From NCBI RefSeq assembly GCF_000379765.1, contig NZ_KB903454.1, forward strand, positions 62,001-126,000: DNA of 64,000 nucleotides. The letters are read 5' to 3'. Below, piece by piece: positions 45,732 through 54,677 of the stretch. The DNA is from Flexithrix dorotheae DSM 6795 (GTDB lineage Bacteria > Bacteroidota > Bacteroidia > Cytophagales > Flammeovirgaceae). Under the pieces are notes generated by a model that was given only the letters and a program-made list of their open reading frames with translations, did not search any database and was not told the origin of the DNA. Every line of letters begins with the position of its first letter. Position 1 is the first letter of the stretch. The position numbers were made by a program, and so were the translations under genes.

Positions 45732-46187
45732 CTAGCTGGAGTGATCGGCAATAATTACCCATTCTCCTTTTATTTTCTTCCAGGTTAGGGAAAAATGCCC
45801 TTCTGCATCTCCAATTTCACGGGTGAGATGGAATTTTCCTACAATAAATATCACTTTTTTATCGAGCTTTTCTGAAGAAATTATTTCAAACTTTAGCTTT
45901 CCCATGGTTTCGGTATCAGGATAATTCTTTTTATACCTTTCCAAAGTGGCCTGGTAACCATAAATCACTCCTTTACTTCCAATGAATTTTAACTTATCCG
46001 AAGGCCAATAACCCACCATAAATTTATCAATATCACCATTATTCCAGTCCTGGGTTTGTCTTTTAAGTATATTTAATACCTGATCAATATCTTTATCTGA
46101 CTGACCATTTGTAGTTAAACTTATGGCAAAAAATAAAACTATTATTGATAAAAATTTTGAATAAAATAGCATAGTGTTTTTTTTCAA
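45732..46187 (-). CDS. Exported NTF2-like / DUF4440 protein
   Basis: 151 aa with a signal peptide (LSIIVLFFAISLTTNGQ); a second ATG at 46172 is an alternative start. The mature part is a single NTF2-like fold: helix (DIDQVLNILKRQTQDWNNGDIDKFMVGYW), KLKFIGSKGVIYGYQATLERYKKNYPD, and closing strands (FHLTREIGDAEGHFSLTWKKIKGEWVIIADHSS). Such proteins bind or isomerise small molecules, or only form a scaffold; the job here is unknown. It is the only gene on its transcript as far as the sequence shows. Confidence 0.82.
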   Translation of the reverse strand: MKKNTMLFYSKFLSIIVLFFAISLTTNGQSDKDIDQVLNILKRQTQDWNNGDIDKFMVGYWPSDKLKFIGSKGVIYGYQATLERYKKNYPDTETMGKLKFEIISSEKLDKKVIFIVGKFHLTREIGDAEGHFSLTWKKIKGEWVIIADHSS

Positions 46188-46465
46188 AAGGTTGTAATGG
46201 ATTAATTATAGAGAATCTTAAGCTGACCTTGATTTAATTTTAATGATATTTGACAAAAAATCAAATTATTGAAAAATTATTCGATAATCGGATCATTTAC
46301 CCTCCTTTTCCATGCACGATTAAAAAATCAAATAAAAGTTAATAATTCAAAGGTAATGGCGTTGAAGAATTGGTTAAATACAGACCAGGTTTAAAATACT
46401 AGTTAAAAGGTGCCGGAAAGCCCTTTTTTGTCAAAACCTAACTAAAATTTTTAGGACTTTTATTT

Positions 46466-48727
46466 ATGCGTAATTCATTTTTATTCTTACTTGCAATTAC
46501 TATTTCTCATTTTTTTCCGATTTCTCAAACTTTCTCCCAGGATAAAGTTGAAATTACCGGGATAGTAATTGACGAAAATGGCAAAACTGTTCCGGATGTA
46601 AAAATTTCAATTAACGAAAACAGCTATGTAACTTCCGATGCTGCCGGAGTTTTCTCCACTGAAATATCCTCCAGTAAAATAGATGAAATTGAAGCTTTTA
46701 AACGGGGGTTCGAAATGTTCAGCTGGGGCAAATTGAAGGGGGATAATTTTAAGATTGAAATTAAATTGAAACCAGTAGATTTTAATCTTATTGGGAAAGT
46801 TTTTGATGAAAATGAAGAATTACTGGCAAATGCGGATATTGTTTTAAATCCTGATGATCCACAATTAAAGGCCAAATCAAATAGTAAAGGTGTATTTTCT
46901 TTTAAAGTTCCGGCATTTATCAGAGTAGATGAAACCAGTAAGTTTTCCGTAAATGGGAAATTATTAGAGCCTGAAGGGGTGGAATTTCAGAAAAAAGGAG
47001 GGCTACTTCATTTGACACTTCCGGTACCCTACCAGACCATTGTAATTTACGATAAAGACAACAATAAACTCACCCATACAAGTTTCACCATCAATGGTAA
47101 AGAATATGAAACAAACGACCAGGGGGAATATAAATTAAGAATAAGAGAGGTAGAAAAACAACAATATGCCATTAATGGACATGAGGTAATAAGCTCAAAG
47201 CACCTTCCGGGTGATAACCATTATTTATTATACTTTTCTAATATAAAAGAGGAGAAAGAAGAGCTTTCCAATGTAGAATATCCCGAAGGGTCTGATGAAA
47301 TTGTGGAAGAAGTAGAGGTTGAAGATGATAAAATTGACCTGGAAAAGATAACTGAGTATGATAAAGACATCAACATTATCATTAACGACCTGGAATTGGA
47401 AAAACAGAGGTTGTTGCAGAAAAGCACTGAAATTCGAACTCAGATGGAATTAGTTGCTGAAAAGATGGGAGAAGAATCGGAATTGACGGATGAAGAAAAA
47501 AAACATCTTACAGAAACTATGACCTCTCTTGAAACTCAATTAATTGAAAACGATCTTGCTTATGAGGATGCTCAGGTGAAAACCAAAGAAATAATTGACA
47601 AAATGAAATTTGTAATTATTGAAAAAGATTCGGTTAATCATGCTGTAGAAGAACAAATTGAAGTAATAGCCACTGAAAAAAAACAGGTAGAAGAAGAACT
47701 AGAAAGAGATTTTATAATTTTCTCAGTAGTCGCCATTTCCCTATTAATAGTTGCACTCATTTTATTTGGTTCCGGAAAAAGAATTAAAAAGAAAAACAAT
47801 GAATTATTTAAACTAAATACTGAGTTAAGCCAAACTAAGGACGACCTTCTGGAAAAGGTGCAGGAAATTAATCAGCAGAAAGAAGAAATTGCAGTACAAG
47901 CAGAAAACCTGCAGGAACTAAATAGAGATGTTACAATAAAGAACAAAAAAATTACAGACAGTATCAGATATGCCAAATCGGTTCAGGAGGCCGTATTACC
48001 TTCATTAAATCTTTTAGATTCCTTCTTAAGCAATTATTTTATTACCTATTTACCAAAGGACATTGTTTCGGGAGATTTTTACTGGTTTACCAAAGTACCC
48101 CCTCACAATGGAGAAGGAGAAAAAATATTGATTGCCGCTGTGGACTGTACAGGGCATGGGGTATCCGGAGCATTTATGTCAATGGTGGGAAATACCTTGC
48201 TTGAAGAGATTGTAAATCAGATGAAAATTTATGATACTTCAGAAATATTGGAGCATCTCAATAAAAGAATTATTGAAGGCCTAAGGCAAAATGAAACTAC
48301 TAATAGAGACGGAATGGATATTTGTATTTGCAGCCTGGAAAAACTAACCACTGGAAATACTAAAGTAACATTTACCGGAGCAAAAAGGCCATTATTTATA
48401 CATAGAAATAATGAGAAAATAGTGGAAACCCTTGCTGGTGACAGAAGATCAATTGCCGGACGACAACCCAAAGTGAGTATTGAATTTTCCAAACAGGAAA
48501 TTGAATTATCTCCAAAGGATGTTATTTACTTAACTACTGATGGATTGGTAGATCAAAATAATGAGAACAGAAAACGTTTTGGAACCAACAGACTTAAAGA
48601 TTTTATACTTGAGAATTCTGGTTTCGATAAGGATACCCAGAAGAAAAATCTTGAGCAAAAATTAAAAGAATATCAGGGAAAAACTGAACAAAGAGATGAT
48701 ATTCTTGTTATTGGAATTACAGTATAA
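46466..48727 (+). CDS. SpoIIE-type PP2C phosphatase with periplasmic beta-sandwich sensor
   Basis: 753 aa. Signal peptide (1-25), then three tandem carboxypeptidase-regulatory/CNA-B-like domains: ~28-110 (GIVIDENGKTVPDVKISI), ~112-190 (GKVFDENEELLANADIVL), ~192-255 (VIYDKDNNKLTHTSFTI). An acidic coiled coil (~285-415), a single membrane helix (~416-436), a second coiled coil (~440-505) and a cytoplasmic SpoIIE phosphatase (~515-753: DIVSGDFYWF, VDCTGHGVSGAFMS, LTTDGLVDQ, QRDDILVIGI) follow. Metal-binding Asp residues are in place. It resembles a one-piece receptor that turns an extracytoplasmic signal into dephosphorylation, probably of an anti-sigma antagonist. The sandwich sensor is unusual for this family. 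Confidence 0.88.
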   Translation: MRNSFLFLLAITISHFFPISQTFSQDKVEITGIVIDENGKTVPDVKISINENSYVTSDAAGVFSTEISSSKIDEIEAFKRGFEMFSWGKLKGDNFKIEIKLKPVDFNLIGKVFDENEELLANADIVLNPDDPQLKAKSNSKGVFSFKVPAFIRVDETSKFSVNGKLLEPEGVEFQKKGGLLHLTLPVPYQTIVIYDKDNNKLTHTSFTINGKEYETNDQGEYKLRIREVEKQQYAINGHEVISSKHLPGDNHYLLYFSNIKEEKEELSNVEYPEGSDEIVEEVEVEDDKIDLEKITEYDKDINIIINDLELEKQRLLQKSTEIRTQMELVAEKMGEESELTDEEKKHLTETMTSLETQLIENDLAYEDAQVKTKEIIDKMKFVIIEKDSVNHAVEEQIEVIATEKKQVEEELERDFIIFSVVAISLLIVALILFGSGKRIKKKNNELFKLNTELSQTKDDLLEKVQEINQQKEEIAVQAENLQELNRDVTIKNKKITDSIRYAKSVQEAVLPSLNLLDSFLSNYFITYLPKDIVSGDFYWFTKVPPHNGEGEKILIAAVDCTGHGVSGAFMSMVGNTLLEEIVNQMKIYDTSEILEHLNKRIIEGLRQNETTNRDGMDICICSLEKLTTGNTKVTFTGAKRPLFIHRNNEKIVETLAGDRRSIAGRQPKVSIEFSKQEIELSPKDVIYLTTDGLVDQNNENRKRFGTNRLKDFILENSGFDKDTQKKNLEQKLKEYQGKTEQRDDILVIGITV

Positions 48728-48750
48728 TCAACCTAACACTTTATTTTTTT

Positions 48751-48772
48751 AAGGGCCATGTGCCCTTTTTTT
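48751..48772 (+). terminator. Rho-independent terminator after the phosphatase gene
   Basis: AAGGGC / GCCCTT (48751-48756, 48762-48767) with loop CATGT, then a T run. Confidence 0.85.
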
Positions 48773-49026
48773 GTGTGCTCATTTTTGTAGTACCTACCTT
48801 TAATTACAGAAAAAACAACTCAAACCAACCTCCTCCTTCCATTAAGTATGGAAACAACTCAGGTTTATCATTAATTACTTTGTATCATTTGAAGGTTAAA
48901 GCTCTTTCTATCAATTATAGTTTATCACTAAAACCTGAAATTCTGCGATAATGAATTGGAAAACTTTCTGAACATTAAAATCTCCAATAAATAGAGGAGC
49001 AAAAAATCATCTCTAATAAAAGCCTT

Positions 49027-49060
49027 AAAAAAATAAAGGACTTATTTCAATTTGCCCTTT
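49027..49060 (-). terminator. Terminator after the S8 protease gene
   Basis: On the minus strand AAAGG and CCTTT pair (49056-49060, 49035-49039), with ATTTTTTT after it, 30 bases past the stop. Confidence 0.55.
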
Positions 49061-49089
49061 ATATCATGCTTTAATTTTCCTAAAAAAGC

Positions 49090-52000
49090 TTATTTAATCA
49101 ACCTGACCTTTTGCCTGAATTGAATTTCATTAGTGGAAATATGGAGCATGTAAAGTCCACTTTCCAATGATTCCAAATCCATGAACTGATTACTTTTATT
49201 GAAACTTTCAATTTGCTTTTCTAAAAGAATTTTTCCTTCAAGGTTAAATAAATGTATACTAGCCTTGCCCTTTATATAAGTTGGAAAAAGGAAATTTACT
49301 TTTCCAATAGAAGGATTAGGAAAAACAATTATATCTTCATTTTCAGGCCTTTCCAGACCAGTTGTCACAGGCTCATCTTCAGCAAACACCATTACTTCAC
49401 GGGTAATTTGATGTCTACAATCAAGGGAATCGGTAAATTCAAGTGAAATAGATAATTCCCCACTCTCAGCAATCACCAAAACAGGGTTTTGTACATTACT
49501 TGTATCCCCATTTCCAAATTCCCAATTCCAATCAGAACCGTTGGGTCCACGTAAATACAAGGTGAGATCCTCAGCAATTTCAAGCGAATCAGGAATAATA
49601 TCCAAAACCGTAGAGTAATCAGGTCTGAATACGGTAACAGCCCTTGGCAGAGTCTCTTCAACAGAATCAATGTTAGTGATGAAAACCTTCGTCACATTTG
49701 ATTTAGGGATAAAAGAAAATGCACCACCTTCAAACCCTAGGCTGTCCAATGACTCATTGAAATAAAACCTGAAATTTTCTCCACCCGATGGCATCAGTTT
49801 AATACTATCTCCGGGACAAACGTTTTGGAATTGATCAATTTTCGGGAGTCCGGCATTCCCATAAACTATAATTTCACTTTCCAGAAAAGTGGAACAACCC
49901 AGTGAATCCACAAAATTTACTGATATGAGATAAATCCCTGCAGAATCATATTGATGGTTTACCAAAGTGTCATCAGAAACTTCAGTACCATCCCCGAAAT
50001 CCCATGAAATGGATTGATAATGATTTGGCAGATTCCCAAGTCCATATTCGTAAACATCCTTTTCAATAACTAAAGAAGGAATCTTTAAAGCAACAAAAAT
50101 TTGATTAATATTAATGGTATGGCTGATGTAAGTACTATCCGGAGCTGAAATATCTTTATACAAAAGAATTGTATCCTGTTCAATTGCCGGAATCGTAAGA
50201 CTTTTTCCCTGGAACAAGGTATCTTGAAAACTATTATCAGAAAACACCCAAAAATCACTACTGTCTGGTAGGGAAATCACCATGTTGGCTCCTTCACATA
50301 AAATAGTATCTTTCAAAACAGGCCTTCCTTCTACTCCACTCACCTGAATTTGTTTCTGTACTAATTTCTCACAGCCGAGGCTATCCTCTAATGTCAGAGT
50401 AATAGTGAATGCGCCATTTTTCTCATATTTATAATTTGGAAATTCATCAAAAATCAAATTTTCGCTATCTCCAAAGTTCCAGGAAAACTTTTGTACACCA
50501 GACCCAAAATCGGGAATTGGACTTAAAAAAGCAGTTTCATTATAATCTATAGAAGAAACTACTTCAAAATCTCCGGGAATACTGTCATTAATGATAAATG
50601 AAACTTCAAGAGGATCACTTTCCAAAATTTTATCGGCATTAGTGATGAAAATTTTATTTCCGGAATAACCTGATCCAAGCAAAATAGAATCTCCTTCTCC
50701 TATTTCATTAGACAGTGATTCATCCGCATAAAATTTAAAATAGTCACCTCCTTCTGGAAAAAATGATGGTATTTCATTAAAGCAAAAAGAGGTATCCTGA
50801 ATTTCAGGAATTTCCCCTTTTAATCCTTCAAAATCAAGCTTTTGAGCAGCGAATACAAAACCCTGCCTTAATTCTTCTATACTTTCCCCAGCCAGCAAAA
50901 TGTAAGTTAATTTCCGTTCATCACCGGGATTTAGGCGAATGTTATTTAAACCTGTAATATTAGCCACATCCCCACCGGAAATACCACCCGCCTCCGGATT
51001 TTGGATCTCCTGATTTAAAGAATTTATTTGTTCTGAAGTTGAAAACCCGTCTTCTAGATTAATTTCATCAATTTCTCCAGGGAGATTAAAAGCATAATAA
51101 CCAAAAGATTCATCCAATATTTTTACCCCTACAAAGTAGTTATTATCCAAATCTTCTATAATGCCAAAATTGAATACAGAATCCCAATTTGCAGTTTGCT
51201 TTGAATCAGGCTCACCCCAATTAATAAACAAACCCACATGAAGGGAATCAATTAATTCAGAACTATTATTTTCTAAGGTGTAACTCAAAGCCAAAAAATT
51301 GAGACTATCTCCTGTTCCCCAGGATTTAAAGTTTTGTTTAATCTCCAGGCCAAGTACAGTATCTTCATCATAAAAAACACCCTCAATTCCTTTATATTCC
51401 AGACTATCAGCTGCATAGATTAATTCAAATTTTGTTTCGAAATCATTCTGAAAGTTTCCTATTTCTCCATTAAAATTGGCCAGACTATTAACAGAATCAA
51501 CTACCAATACCAATCCAGCTTCTTCAATTAATTTTTGGTTTTTCCATCTAATTCCTAAACCGGTTCTAACTGAATCTTCCACTTTCCAGCCCAGCTGTCC
51601 ATTTTGGCCAATTGTAAGTCTAAAATCCCCTAATCGGGCATTAAACAAATCATCTGTGTTTAATTCAAAATACTGATAATCCTGGTACAAGGAATCCTCA
51701 AGTGATAGTTTAAAGAAGATTTGTTTATTTGCCGGCAAATCATTTTTGAACAATACCTGAAATGGAGAATTTTCATTGTCAATAGAATCCCCTGTGGTCA
51801 GAGCGCCTATGGAAAATTCATCGGAAATTATTTCTACAAACTCGGAAGGGCTCGATAAAGTCACTTTACAATTGGAAGTAGTTGGTTCCAATATACTTTT
51901 GTATTGTGCCCAAATGTTCATGGTATCTTCTCTGATAATGGCATTACCCACAAATCCTTCGGTAGTTATATTTTCCACAAATATTGATTTGTGGTCATTC

Positions 52001-53379
52001 TTCTCTGTTAGGGCCCGATAAACATTTAAAAGTCCTTTGCCCAACCGATCTGTAAATGCACTATTTCCCGGAACATCATAAATTACATCATCTGTAGTAG
52101 CCTTAATCAGGTCAACACATTGTTTCGCAGAAAGATCGGGAAACTCGCTACGAATTAGTCCCAAAGCTCCAGCTACAAAGGGTGAAGCATAGGAAGAACC
52201 AGATACGATTTTGTGCCCCTCCATTCCGGACGAAATGGAAGTTGTTGGCATATAAGCACCCGGAGCCATGACATCAATATAATAACTATAAGTTCCCGGA
52301 CTTACACGCACATTACTTGTATCCAGTGAGTGAATCACAGACAAAACATTGCGGTAAGAAGCCGGATAAAAATCTAATTGATTAGAAGTATTTCCCGCTG
52401 CTGCCACAATAGCCACATCCAGCACTTCTACTATATAATTCATTACTTCCTCCTCAAATTTTGATGGCCCTCCAGTCGGTCTTCCCCAGGATAAATTGAT
52501 AATATCGCATCCATTTTCGGCTGCATAAAAAGCCGCCTGATAAGCATTAATCAGATAACCTGCACTATTGGCAATCTTTACTGGCATGAACCTGCAATTA
52601 TACCCTACTCCGAAAGTTCCAAAACTATCATTCACTTTTGCCGATGCCACTCCGGCTACTTCAGTTCCATGACCAAATACATCAGAGACATCGGTATCAA
52701 AATCACCAAAATCATAACCCAGGGAATCATCAATAAAGCCATTTCCATCATCATCAACACCCCCTATACCATATCTTTCCAAATCATTAAAATACAATTG
52801 ATCTCTTAAACTTTGATGAGTGGTTTTTACACCAGTATCCACGATTCCAATTACAATATTGGTATCTCCCTGGGAAATGTCCCATGCTTCATAAACTCCC
52901 GTATGCTCATGCCCCCAATGCAATTCAAGGTAGGTTGTATCATTAGGGACGAATAACAATTCATTATAAAAGGAAGGTTCTGCATACTCCACCCAGTTTT
53001 CATTATTCAAATCCTTTAATAGCCCATTAATATCACTTCCTTCAGCAACTTTAATTTGGTAAAAATTCCCAATAGCCGACCGTTTTTCAGCGCTATTATT
53101 TAGGGAAATATCTCCAGAATTACCCAAACTTTTAAGTTTTGCCTCCCTCTTTTTATTTGCAGGAAAAATCTGCTGATAACTTTTTATCCCAGGTTTATTT
53201 AAATATTCATCCAATTGATAGCTCCCTGATAATAATTGAGCTTCCTGATTTTTTTCAAAAAAAGATGCATCCACCTTCACAATTATTTCATCTTTTCTAA
53301 TAAAGGTTTTTTCATTTTCCTGAGCATAAGAAAAGATTGGGCTAAAGGCAAAAACAAGGATGTAGTAAAGATTCTTCAT
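49090..53379 (-). CDS. Large S8 (subtilisin) protease with PKD domains and T9SS sorting tail
   Basis: 1429 aa. Signal peptide (1-19), propeptide (~20-140), S8 domain (~145-465) with D181 (IVDTGVKT), H237 (GHGTEVAG), oxyanion Asn330 (AAAGN) and Ser396 (GSSYASP). After linker domains come three PKD-type domains (SWNFGDSENL, SWDFGDGTEV, NWEFGNGDTS) alternating with Ig-like segments. The end (VFPNPSIGKVNFLFP...GLYMLHI) is a T9SS type-A sorting domain. It should be exported by T9SS and anchored at the surface as a degradative enzyme. PorU/PorV encoded nearby would process it (inference). Confidence 0.93.
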   Translation of the reverse strand: MKNLYYILVFAFSPIFSYAQENEKTFIRKDEIIVKVDASFFEKNQEAQLLSGSYQLDEYLNKPGIKSYQQIFPANKKREAKLKSLGNSGDISLNNSAEKRSAIGNFYQIKVAEGSDINGLLKDLNNENWVEYAEPSFYNELLFVPNDTTYLELHWGHEHTGVYEAWDISQGDTNIVIGIVDTGVKTTHQSLRDQLYFNDLERYGIGGVDDDGNGFIDDSLGYDFGDFDTDVSDVFGHGTEVAGVASAKVNDSFGTFGVGYNCRFMPVKIANSAGYLINAYQAAFYAAENGCDIINLSWGRPTGGPSKFEEEVMNYIVEVLDVAIVAAAGNTSNQLDFYPASYRNVLSVIHSLDTSNVRVSPGTYSYYIDVMAPGAYMPTTSISSGMEGHKIVSGSSYASPFVAGALGLIRSEFPDLSAKQCVDLIKATTDDVIYDVPGNSAFTDRLGKGLLNVYRALTEKNDHKSIFVENITTEGFVGNAIIREDTMNIWAQYKSILEPTTSNCKVTLSSPSEFVEIISDEFSIGALTTGDSIDNENSPFQVLFKNDLPANKQIFFKLSLEDSLYQDYQYFELNTDDLFNARLGDFRLTIGQNGQLGWKVEDSVRTGLGIRWKNQKLIEEAGLVLVVDSVNSLANFNGEIGNFQNDFETKFELIYAADSLEYKGIEGVFYDEDTVLGLEIKQNFKSWGTGDSLNFLALSYTLENNSSELIDSLHVGLFINWGEPDSKQTANWDSVFNFGIIEDLDNNYFVGVKILDESFGYYAFNLPGEIDEINLEDGFSTSEQINSLNQEIQNPEAGGISGGDVANITGLNNIRLNPGDERKLTYILLAGESIEELRQGFVFAAQKLDFEGLKGEIPEIQDTSFCFNEIPSFFPEGGDYFKFYADESLSNEIGEGDSILLGSGYSGNKIFITNADKILESDPLEVSFIINDSIPGDFEVVSSIDYNETAFLSPIPDFGSGVQKFSWNFGDSENLIFDEFPNYKYEKNGAFTITLTLEDSLGCEKLVQKQIQVSGVEGRPVLKDTILCEGANMVISLPDSSDFWVFSDNSFQDTLFQGKSLTIPAIEQDTILLYKDISAPDSTYISHTININQIFVALKIPSLVIEKDVYEYGLGNLPNHYQSISWDFGDGTEVSDDTLVNHQYDSAGIYLISVNFVDSLGCSTFLESEIIVYGNAGLPKIDQFQNVCPGDSIKLMPSGGENFRFYFNESLDSLGFEGGAFSFIPKSNVTKVFITNIDSVEETLPRAVTVFRPDYSTVLDIIPDSLEIAEDLTLYLRGPNGSDWNWEFGNGDTSNVQNPVLVIAESGELSISLEFTDSLDCRHQITREVMVFAEDEPVTTGLERPENEDIIVFPNPSIGKVNFLFPTYIKGKASIHLFNLEGKILLEKQIESFNKSNQFMDLESLESGLYMLHISTNEIQFRQKVRLIK

Positions 53380-53402
53380 ATTTAGATTTATATTTTAACA
53401 GG

Positions 53403-53414
53403 TATTCCGGAATA
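53403..53414. promoter_or_regulatory. Palindrome TATTCCGGAATA
   Basis: A perfect 12-bp palindrome, 24 bases upstream of the S8 protease start. Candidate operator. Confidence 0.4.
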
Positions 53415-53456
53415 GATCTATTTTTCTTATTGGAGATATAAAACCTGAAAACCGTT

Positions 53457-53471
53457 GGTATTTATAATACC
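53457..53471. promoter_or_regulatory. Inverted repeat GGTATT-TAT-AATACC
   Basis: A perfect 6-bp dyad with 3-base spacer, 78 bases upstream of the S8 protease start. Shares GGTATT with the flank of the 53403 palindrome. Confidence 0.35.
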
Positions 53472-53673
53472 TTCCTATTGACTAACCATAAACTGAATGA
53501 AAAAAATGAAAATTTTGAAAAAAATCAGTATTGTAAATATGGTTGTATTAATAACGAATAATCCCTTAATGCCTTATAAATGAGAGAGGTATTCAATAAA
53601 AATTACTGAATTATGGAGAAGTTTGATTACCAGAGAAATCAAATCTGGATTTAAAGATTGATTGAATATGGAG

Positions 53674-53704
53674 AAAAAAATGAGTGATCAGATCAATCAC
53701 TCAT
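53674..53704 (-). terminator. Terminator overlapping the stop of the heptose kinase gene
   Basis: On the minus strand ATGAGTGAT and ATCACTCAT (53696-53704, 53680-53688) form a 9-bp stem with loop TGATCTG, then a T run. The left arm contains the stop codon. Confidence 0.8.
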
Positions 53705-54677
53705 TTCCAAAAAGTTTTATAGCCTCTTCAAGGAGTCGGTTTTTTTCAACAGGAACTACTCCGAGGTGTTCGCAGACTAAGCCTCCACCCAGGTTGGAAA
53801 TTCCCGCAATTTTTTTCAGTGGCAATCCAACAGCAAGGCATAAGGACATGATACTAATCACAGTATCTCCTGCCCCTGAAACATCTGCAATTTCTCTTTT
53901 ATGTGCAGGCAAATGAAATTTTTCCTCAAAATCAGTAATATAAACACCATTCTCAGAAAGGGTTACCATTACTGCATCTACCGGCATCACTTTGGCCAAT
54001 TTATTTACAGCTTCGCTTAGTGCCTCAATGTCTTTATTTTCAAACTCAACTTTCAAACCTTCTCTGAGTTCTTTGAGGTTAGGCTTAAATAAAGAACATC
54101 CAGTATAAGCCAGGAAGTTACGTTTTTTAGGATCAACTGTAGTGGGGATCTGTTTTGATTTGGCCAGGGAAATCACTTGCCCGATAACTTTTTCAGTTAA
54201 AACACCCTTATCGTAATCCTCAAAAATAATGACATCAATTTCATCAATTTTGTTTCTCACAAATTCCACTATTTTCTCCTCGTCTTCTGAAGAAATTACC
54301 TTTTCAGTTTCTGAGTCTACTCTAAGCATGTGTTGGGAACCTGCCAGAATTCGGTGCTTCACAGTAGTCACTCTATCCTTACTTTGAATAATGCCCTCTT
54401 TTGTCATTCCCCTCTTATCAAGTAATTCATGAAAAGTGATACTTTCAGGATCATCTCCAACCACTGAACATAAAATTGGCTCTGCACCCAAAGCTTTAAT
54501 ATTTAAAGCAACATTGGCCGCTCCTCCTAATCTCCAGTCTCTTTCGTTTATACTTACAATGGGGACTGGAGCTTCAGGTGATATGCGATTTACTTTTCCC
54601 CAGATGTAGGAATCAATCATCACATCTCCTAAGATCAATACTTTTAGATCATTAAATTTTTCAAATACCTTTCTCAC
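53697..54677 (-). CDS. D-glycero-D-manno-heptose-7-phosphate kinase (HldE kinase domain only)
   Basis: 326 aa, PfkB-type sugar kinase. The start DVMIDSYIWGKVNRISPEAPVP and GGAANVALNIKALG match the kinase half of HldE; the PfkB end DVSGAGDTVIS has the catalytic Asp. It adds the 1-phosphate to heptose-7-phosphate for ADP-heptose synthesis. E. coli HldE (477 aa) also has an adenylyltransferase half; that half is missing here, so a separate HldC-type gene is needed elsewhere. The start overlaps the aminotransferase stop by 4 bases (ATGA), implying coupled translation. Confidence 0.9.
   Translation of the reverse strand: MRKVFEKFNDLKVLILGDVMIDSYIWGKVNRISPEAPVPIVSINERDWRLGGAANVALNIKALGAEPILCSVVGDDPESITFHELLDKRGMTKEGIIQSKDRVTTVKHRILAGSQHMLRVDSETEKVISSEDEEKIVEFVRNKIDEIDVIIFEDYDKGVLTEKVIGQVISLAKSKQIPTTVDPKKRNFLAYTGCSLFKPNLKELREGLKVEFENKDIEALSEAVNKLAKVMPVDAVMVTLSENGVYITDFEEKFHLPAHKREIADVSGAGDTVISIMSLCLAVGLPLKKIAGISNLGGGLVCEHLGVVPVEKNRLLEEAIKLFGNE

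Larger units (their letters stand above)
48728..49089. other. Intergenic region between SpoIIE phosphatase and S8 protease
   Basis: 362 bases with two convergent terminators (48751-48772 and 49027-49060) and no gene. A 63-codon frame at 48760..48951 starts inside the first terminator and is not credible. Confidence 0.5.
53380..53696. other. Intergenic region upstream of the S8 protease
   Basis: 317 bases. Two dyads (53403-53414 and 53457-53471) lie within 95 bases upstream of the protease start; the far end holds the minus-strand terminator of the heptose kinase (53674-53704). No gene is seen. Confidence 0.5.

Noticed and set aside
48760-48951. 63-codon frame after the phosphatase gene
   Set aside because: It starts inside a terminator and shows no coding signal.
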